From NCBI GenBank assembly GCA_043228905.1, contig JBHGNT010000006.1, positions 1,488,001 through 1,552,000 of the forward strand: a stretch of 64,000 bases of DNA, read 5' to 3'. The DNA is from Azolla caroliniana (taxonomy: Eukaryota; Polypodiophyta). The first letter of the stretch is position 1, and every line of letters starts with the position of its first letter. A program made the position numbers and the translations under genes. The notes beneath the pieces were generated by a model, which saw only the letters and a list, made by a program, of their open reading frames with translations, was not told the DNA's origin and searched no databases. Positions 57,930-64,000 of this stretch are shown here, piece by piece.

Positions 57930-59174
57930 TAACTTGTTAATCAAATTTATCCTACCAATTAATTTGTCAATGATAATAATCAAGTGAGTTGATTGATAAA
58001 TAAATATATTGTTATCAAGATTACGCTTGTTGCTAATTACATTCAAGGCATATGTGGTTTGATGGCTTCCTTAACTAACCTGGAAAAACATCATCCTTGC
58101 ACCATTCAACAACCTTCTTGTTATTCATGTTTTTGGATGATACAAATGACTTCTCTTTTATCTAAGAGACTATATATCGGTTTCCTAGAGATCCTAGTTT
58201 AAATTGGATTTGTAAATCATATAATCATGGATCTATATCATAGAACTACTAAGCAAATCCACTTAATCTACAATCCATGGATTTATGGTGCGATAATAAT
58301 ACTTCCCTAAACAAGCACATCATACCTTTCAATTGGATTGCCAAGCTATCATGAGTTTGAGTCTGTAAAATCATGGCGGCATGATGGGCGGGAATCAATC
58401 CAACATACAACCCATAATTTTGATTGCTTTGTGATCTATGGCTCAATACCCCTTGAAGACGATTCAAACTACGACATTGAGAAATTTGAGACTATTGTGA
58501 CTTCTAAATATACTAGCATTGATGATGTAAAACCAACCACCTTTGCTTCTATGATCCACCGAATCCTCTAAATTCACATAAAATGTTCCATCAGATAATC
58601 GCATCCTTATCGATTGTTGTCATAATATAAGTTACCTCCCTAATAAACTTTACTGATGGCTTCTATTTCACATTAATAAAGAACTTCAAACTTTCAACGC
58701 TTACTCAACCAATCGAGGACAACTACATCAGTAATCTCCCTTAAAACAAGTCTCATAGATGAGGTCAATTCCATTAGCTTAGTTCAGTTATCACCCATCC
58801 ACATACATGTTCAAAGTCGTTGCTTTGCCCAGCAGATGAATTGCATCCGTAATGATTTAGATGCTAAATCAATTCAATTGATCGGGGCATAAACATGTTA
58901 TTGCTTCACTAATCTCTCTTAAACAACTCTTATAGATCAAATCAATTTTGATGATTCATAGTTGGATTTGTAAGTCATTTAACCTATCCACACACACCTT
59001 CACTGCTACCTAACAGATTGACATCCCCGGTACATCATTTGCACTGACAAATCATGACCAGATTATTAGAAAATAGAAAAAAGCAATACAATCAAGCCAA
59101 GTAAGATACCATTGAAGAAAATGGATGGATCTTATTACTTGGTTGTTTAAAGGACCAATATCTTTATAGACAAA
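57930..59174. other. Intergenic DNA, 3' of the F-box gene
   Basis: No recognisable gene. An open frame at 58338-58571 (+) has no family match that I can see. The end near 59174 would contain the F-box gene 3' UTR. Confidence 0.45.
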
Positions 59175-60410
59175 TTATAGATGAATGTCTTCCATAACCA
59201 ATGAGCTAAAACAAACAACTTTATCGAATCGATTGACTGGTGCAGGAAGATGTGGCATCTTCCTCCATATGACCTTTCCTCCTGAAACATCACAAATGCA
59301 AGTAGCATAATCTTTATGCCAAGAATCACTATACATGTAGATGAAATCGCCTCCACCCACGCAGGTGATGACAGGGTCCTTAATCTCATCATCCTCATCC
59401 TCATCAAAGATTGAGTAAATCTCATGTGGCATGTATCCTATCTCTATACATTCAAGAGAGGGGAAGTTAACTAGCCATACCTTGAAGCGACGATGTCCAT
59501 CGTTGTTGATTCGAACCAGTCCAATGAGGATAAGTCTGGATCCGCAAGCAATAAGGAATGAATAGACAGTTCTTTGCTCAGGCTTGAGCAAGAATGTGTT
59601 GCTCCATTGAAGGGTTTCGATGTCGAGGTAAGCCATCAGACCAGTATCAGTTTCATACACAATAAATTTGCCTTCGAAGACAGTTGATCGCATCCATTGT
59701 GATGTGTTCAAGAGGCGAAATTGGTGCGGGAGGGGAGCACAAGGTAGCCAGGCATCCTTTTGAGAGTCATAGATTTCCACAACAAGTTGATCATCCATGG
59801 CTTTGCCCCCGGCAACCACCAAATGGAAGCTGCCCCCACCCGACCCATCAAGGCCAGAGTCAGGGTTGGAGAGAGAGTTAAATCTATGGCAAGTCGTAGG
59901 GTTAAGGTTATATCTAGGGTTAAAGCTACGGGTAGGTTCAGGGTTACGCGTATGCTTAGGGTTTCTGATTATCGCGACAATGGGCGATCGGCGCGAGACT
60001 TGCAGAGGGGGAGTTTCACGCCATGAGGAGTTTTTGAAGAGCGAGGTCGTGAAGCCAAGCTTACAGATCCCTGTCCCAGCAAGGGCGAACAGAAGACCAT
60101 GGGTGCCCGTGAGGGAGCCTTGGTCGTAAGGCGGGAGTTGGAACGAGCGGAATCGGTGCCATCGCCATGTCTCAGGATCGAAGCCGAAGGCCTGATTCTT
60201 AGCTGCAAGGAAATGGTTGACTCCTGTGAAGAAGAACCATGGGCGGTGTGAGATGAGGTGCTGTCCCAGAATTAATCGACGAGGCGGGGAGAGGAAGAAA
60301 TGCCAGCGCTTGCAAACCACCGAGGCAGCGATGGAGGATTGAAGGGGAAGTCGCCATAGAATCTCTTCCAGTAGATCTTCGTGAAGACCTCCAAGGTCTC
60401 CATAGCCTTC

Positions 60411-60456
<46 letters not shown>

Positions 60457-60589
60457 GTGTTAGCTTCATTATCATCATGAAGCTGTTGAGGGTCATAATC
60501 ATCAGCACCATTACATACACCATCACCATCACCATCACCATCATCATGAAGCTGTTGATGGCCATCATCATCAGCACCATCACATACAC

Positions 60590-60622
<33 letters not shown>

Positions 60623-60719
60623 GAAGCTGTTGAGGGCCATAATCATCAGCACCATCACATACTCCATCATTGTGTTGCAGTTGGTGACAAGTCTCTTTGT
60701 CTCTTGACAACAAATCCAT
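59175..60719 (-). CDS. F-box/kelch-like protein with acidic N-terminus (514 aa)
   Basis: Single uninterrupted ORF from ATG at 60719. Residues 1-110 are low complexity: three copies of a GVCDGADDYGPQQLHDD-type unit (from about 19, 44 and 67) joined by Asp runs. The F-box follows at about 111-150: GLHEDLLEEILWRLPLQSSI, then AASVVCKRWHFFL. F-boxes bind SKP1 in SCF ubiquitin ligases (established). The C-terminal 350 residues resemble the kelch/beta-propeller half of plant F-box/kelch proteins such as the At3g24760 type, with FGFDPETWRWHRF, VAGGKAMDDQLVVEIYDSQK and VWLVNFPSLECIEIG. A segment near residue 255-285 (RNPKHTRNPEPTRSFNPRYN) is encoded by degenerate telomere-like GGGTTA repeats. The family assignment is firm; the substrate is unknown. 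Confidence 0.85.
59888..59965 (-). repeat. Degenerate telomere-like repeats inside the F-box CDS
   Basis: On the + strand, AGGGTTA-type words recur five to six times (GTAGGGTTAAGGTT, CTAGGGTTAAAG, CAGGGTTACG, TTAGGGTTTC). On the coding strand they give Asn-Pro-rich repeats. Confidence 0.7.
60415..60665 (-). repeat. ATC/GAT repeats encoding poly-Asp in the F-box gene
   Basis: Three ATC-rich tracts (around 60415-60450, 60523-60545 and 60590-60623) separated by a repeated CATGAAGCTGTTGAGGGCCA-like segment. Both the tracts and the spacers are tandemly repeated. Confidence 0.9.
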
Positions 60720-62232
60720 GGGTAGAAGACGATTTTACAAAGGAAAAAAAGAATGGAAGAAGAAAGGGGGGGAGAATTTAGAAAGACGGAGATAGGAAAT
60801 TTCTCATGAAGTGGATAAAGGAAAGGGGGTAGTAGGGTAGGTACCTAACACAATAAAACCTTTTTCGTGGGTGGGGGACCAGGGTGGGGTACATTAGCCA
60901 TCTCACGTGAACCACCATGACATGATATGAATCCATTTGGGCGATTTATCGGATCCCCGGCTCGTCCGCTCGAATACTGTAACGAAAAAATCCCATGTTG
61001 GAAAAAAGCACATGGCGTATGACCTCCTTGTTCCTTCGACATTAAAAAGAAGTATCCGATCCTTGACACTTCTCTCATAGACTTAGTGATTAGGTGGAGC
61101 TTATATAGATCGGAGTATGTATGTATTCTAGGAAAGTCCAATCTAGGGGTTGGTTGAGAAGATTTTCTGGAGAAATTCGTTGATAAAACATTTATGCTTT
61201 TGCTTCTTACATGCTCGAAAAACGTTATTTATGTTTAAAAGGTACATCCATGTTATCCAAAAAAAAGATAGAATGGTATACCTACAATTGGTACTTTAGT
61301 GCATACTTGGCAAGGCTTAAAAACCCTTCAATGAAGGTAAACTTTATATAAAATCTCTAATGGGTTCTAGAGGCTACTAGAAACAATCCAATACCTAAGA
61401 TTTTCGCTAGCAAACTATACCCAAAATCGCATGATGAATTGAGGCAAATGTTATGAGTGCTCCACTTGAAATTTGTTTGCCACTTGCTTTAGCCAATAAC
61501 AATCACTCTTTTGAAGAAAATGCAATATACATCGTCATGCTTGGCCTCCTCCAAACTTAACTTCTATTACAAAAATATCTAAATCCAAGGCTCAAGAACT
61601 TCCCAAAAATATTGCAATTAACTTCTATGACATGCCAATCGACATGTGCAAGATAGTTGAAGGCCTTCCTTTTTTTTGATGCTGTTAAAGTAAAGTCGTT
61701 TAAAAATAACGTTATTTATATGTTAAATTTGTAGATGTACAATTTAGTACGGTACGTCATACGAAGATATTGACGTCTATTTCGAGATGGGTTTGAACAT
61801 CCCACCATGTCATACCATCAGAGGATCAAGAGTATTTTATCTTTGTCCAATAGAGCTTAAGAACGAAAGGCCATTGAACATAACATTCCTCACCCATATG
61901 CCACATGCCTCACATCTTATTGAGACTCAAATAGAGTACAAATAGTCAAATGAGCCCGACTGAAGTGATCACCTTGGAGCAATCTAAAGAGCCAATGGCA
62001 AGGATAAGTCCTAGGACCTAGATCACTTGGGAGAAGAATTGAACACTCCTTCAACCTTGCGCAAATACAAGAACCAATAAATTTGGGAACTGGTTAAGGC
62101 TTATGTCAAGATTCCTCAAGCACATCAGTACAATAATGATGAACATGTGTCATCGCCCTTTGGGATGGGATCTTACTTTTTTAAATTGATTTAACAATTC
62201 TCTAACAACATAGAAGATGTACACCATTTATA
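60720..62232. other. Intergenic DNA upstream of the F-box gene
   Basis: Contains the probable F-box promoter near 61.1 kb. No other feature can be supported. Confidence 0.5.
61101..61107 (-). promoter_or_regulatory. Candidate TATA box for the F-box gene
   Basis: The minus strand reads CTATATAAGC about 380 bp upstream of the F-box ATG. It is the best TATA-like match on that strand between the ATG and 61.2 kb. Unproven. Confidence 0.4.
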
Positions 62233-62701
62233 ACAATCGACAACGGTTCGGTTCGGTTTGAGAGGGCCAAAACCGAACCGTTTAAAGTTTTTGAAACCTG
62301 AATTGAATCGAACCGAACCATGAAATCGTTAATAAAATTTCAAACCGTTAAACCGAACCGTTAATAATTTTTCAAATCGTTAAAACTGCGATTTTGTGGT
62401 TCGGTTTCAGTTTTTAACTTAGGTCAAATTTTAAAATATTTCATTATTTTTTAAAATTTAAAGATGTTCCTAAAAATGTGAGAATATGGTCTAAAAATGC
62501 AAAGATTGCTTAAAAACAAGTTTTAAATTTTTTAAAAATTTAAAAAATAAAATAAAATAATGTCTAAATCGTAGTTTCTAACTGTTGAAATCGAACCAAA
62601 CCGTTAAAAAAAACCTGAACCTGAACCAAACCAAACTATTAAAACCATTAAGCCATGATTTTGCGGTTCGGTTAGGTTCAAACTGAACCATTGCCTATTG
62701 T
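62233..62701. mobile_element. MITE-like element, copy 2, TA target duplication
   Basis: About 469 bp, same design as 19460-19898: left end ACAATCGACAACGGTTCGG, right end CCATTGCCTATTGT, subterminal CGGTTCGGTT/AACCGAACCG arrays, AT-rich centre with shared words such as GGTCTAAAAATG and AACTTAGGTCAAATTTTA. It is flanked by TA (62231-62232 and 62702-62703). Its ends have diverged more than those of copy 1. Confidence 0.65.
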
Positions 62702-63825
62702 TAACCATTTAACCTCATAGGCCACAATAACCTCCGTAGAGACATTAATAAACTTCTTCCTCTTTACTATCTTGAATAAACAATAACATATGCTTTGTCT
62801 CATGATTATATTCATATAGTTTATAAAAAAGTGATTCCCAAAAAGAAAATACGGATCTCAATTATTTGTTACAGAAAATATATTACCAATTATGTCTCTT
62901 TGATTTTTGACTCAATGTTTCATAATGTAGAGAACTTGGGCTTCTACAGTCAACATCCCCAAACGGGGTAAACATGACTTAAATGTTGGAGTGTTGTACT
63001 TCCAAAGGTCATTATTGAGACTTGAGGGGTTTCCTTCTTCATAGTGGACTAACCAAGAGATTAAGGGCATCACTCCCCATTAACAAAGACCATATCACAC
63101 TTCAACACATAAAAGTGCATGCTTCACCACTCCTTGCAGAAATGGAAACCTTGATGGGTTCTTAAGTTAAACCAACGTTAATACACCTAATCACTACAAA
63201 ATAAGAAATAAAATTGCTTAATTAATAGATAATAACTACATGAGAAACACATGAGTTGTCTAGATCAAATAGATTATTGTTAATTAATTGTTGTAGAAAA
63301 TCTATATGGGGTAAAGTGGATCTTAGAAGAGGCATATTGAAGAGAACAATAACCAAAAAGTAGTCCATATGTAGGGGCACCGAAAGACCCTTTATGTGAG
63401 AGCTCTTACCTTTTATCCAAGTTAGAAACTTTATAGCATCCTCCTCACATTACAAGCCCATTGAGCATTGGCCATTGCCACCTAATAGTCTCTTATTTTT
63501 GACAAATTACAATATGAGCTTGTTTCTTCTACATATTTCACTTATGAACAACAATTGAATTTCGAAATATTGTGGTGTGCATGTGTTCCTTTGTGCCATC
63601 CTTTTAGCACACCCTTTTTAGCTAAGACAACCCAAATGGGTACCTTTGTATGAACTATAAATTGAGTAAGAAGTAAGAAGCTAACTAGACTGGTTTTGAT
63701 CTCTTATCTGCATTTCACATATTGGTGGAGGTGCGGGGTACCAGTCCCCCACGTTCAAGCATTCACCTCTTCCCCCTCACCTTAGGTTGCCCACTAACAA
63801 GTTTCCTAGATCCCCCTCCTACACG
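62702..63825. other. AT-rich intergenic DNA
   Basis: I see no gene or named repeat. Confidence 0.5.
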
Positions 63826-63968
63826 ATAGCCCTCCTGTCCCCCACCTTAGCCAAGTCTAGGTGGCCCTTAGTCCACAAGAGCGATTGATCTCTATCCGCC
63901 TATAGCCCTCCTGTCCCCCACCTCAGCCAAGTCCAGGTGGCCCTTATTCCATAGGAGGAATTGATCTT
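63826..63968. repeat. Tandem duplication, period 76 bp
   Basis: ATAGCCCTCCTGTCCCCCAC begins at 63826 and again at 63902, followed in both by AGCCAAGTC.AGGTGGCCCTTA and GATTGATCT-like ends. The window ends soon after, so further units may follow. Confidence 0.85.
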
Positions 63969-64000
63969 TCTTTGCCAATTGATCTTTCCCCGAGCCCCCT

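Noticed and set aside
58338-58571. A 77-codon open frame near the F-box gene.
   Set aside because: No recognisable family, no splice context and AT-rich surroundings; I could not support it as a gene.

Overview
This is a window of flowering-plant nuclear DNA. The evidence is short GT-AG introns, Ty1/copia and Ty3/gypsy LTR retrotransposons with plant-type tRNA-Met primer sites, a Mutator-like element that has captured a gene fragment, a plant F-box gene, and two MIR319 microRNA hairpins. The background is AT-rich with many microsatellites and short tandem duplications. I cannot name the species from sequence alone.

Layout. 1-3.2 kb is AT-rich intergenic DNA. 3.2-10.1 kb holds two MIR319 precursors facing each other: one on + (3881-4147) and one on - (9091-9360). 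Their mature sequences are identical, their arms nearly so, and their loops differ. Each has a TATAAATA box about 0.6-0.7 kb upstream. 10.1-19.4 kb is repeat-rich intergenic DNA with an old minus-strand gypsy pol relic (about 16.25-17.3 kb), part of whose RNase H region has been triplicated in tandem. 19.4-39.9 kb is a nested retrotransposon cluster. A degenerate minus-strand copia (A) borders a plus-strand copia (B1), which was later split twice. The first split is by a young copia (C), present as a three-LTR tandem with a 5-bp target-site duplication and one 1357-aa gag-pol ORF. The second is by a minus-strand gypsy chromovirus (D) that has lost its 5' end. Fragments of further copias (B2 LTR, E, and an A-type LTR) close the cluster. 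39.9-46.5 kb is featureless AT-rich DNA.

Host genes. An RGP1 homologue (Rab6 GEF subunit family) lies on the minus strand at 46.57-52.65 kb. I can place eleven coding exons, and the phase between exons 1 and 2 implies one unseen micro-exon. A LINE relic follows at 52.9-54.2 kb. A 1.8-kb Pack-MULE (56123-57920) has 155-bp terminal inverted repeats, a perfect 9-bp target duplication and a captured PB1-domain gene fragment. A single-exon F-box/kelch-like gene with a poly-Asp N-terminus lies at 59.18-60.72 kb on the minus strand. Two copies of a TA-flanked MITE-like family sit at 19.46 kb and 62.23 kb.

Functionally the genes are unrelated neighbours: a developmental microRNA pair (miR319 targets TCP transcription factors), a membrane-traffic factor and a probable ubiquitin-ligase adaptor, separated by transposons. 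The most unusual points are the convergent MIR319 pair, the Pack-MULE, and the copia trimeric-LTR array, whose only full ORF has lost an integrase catalytic Asp.
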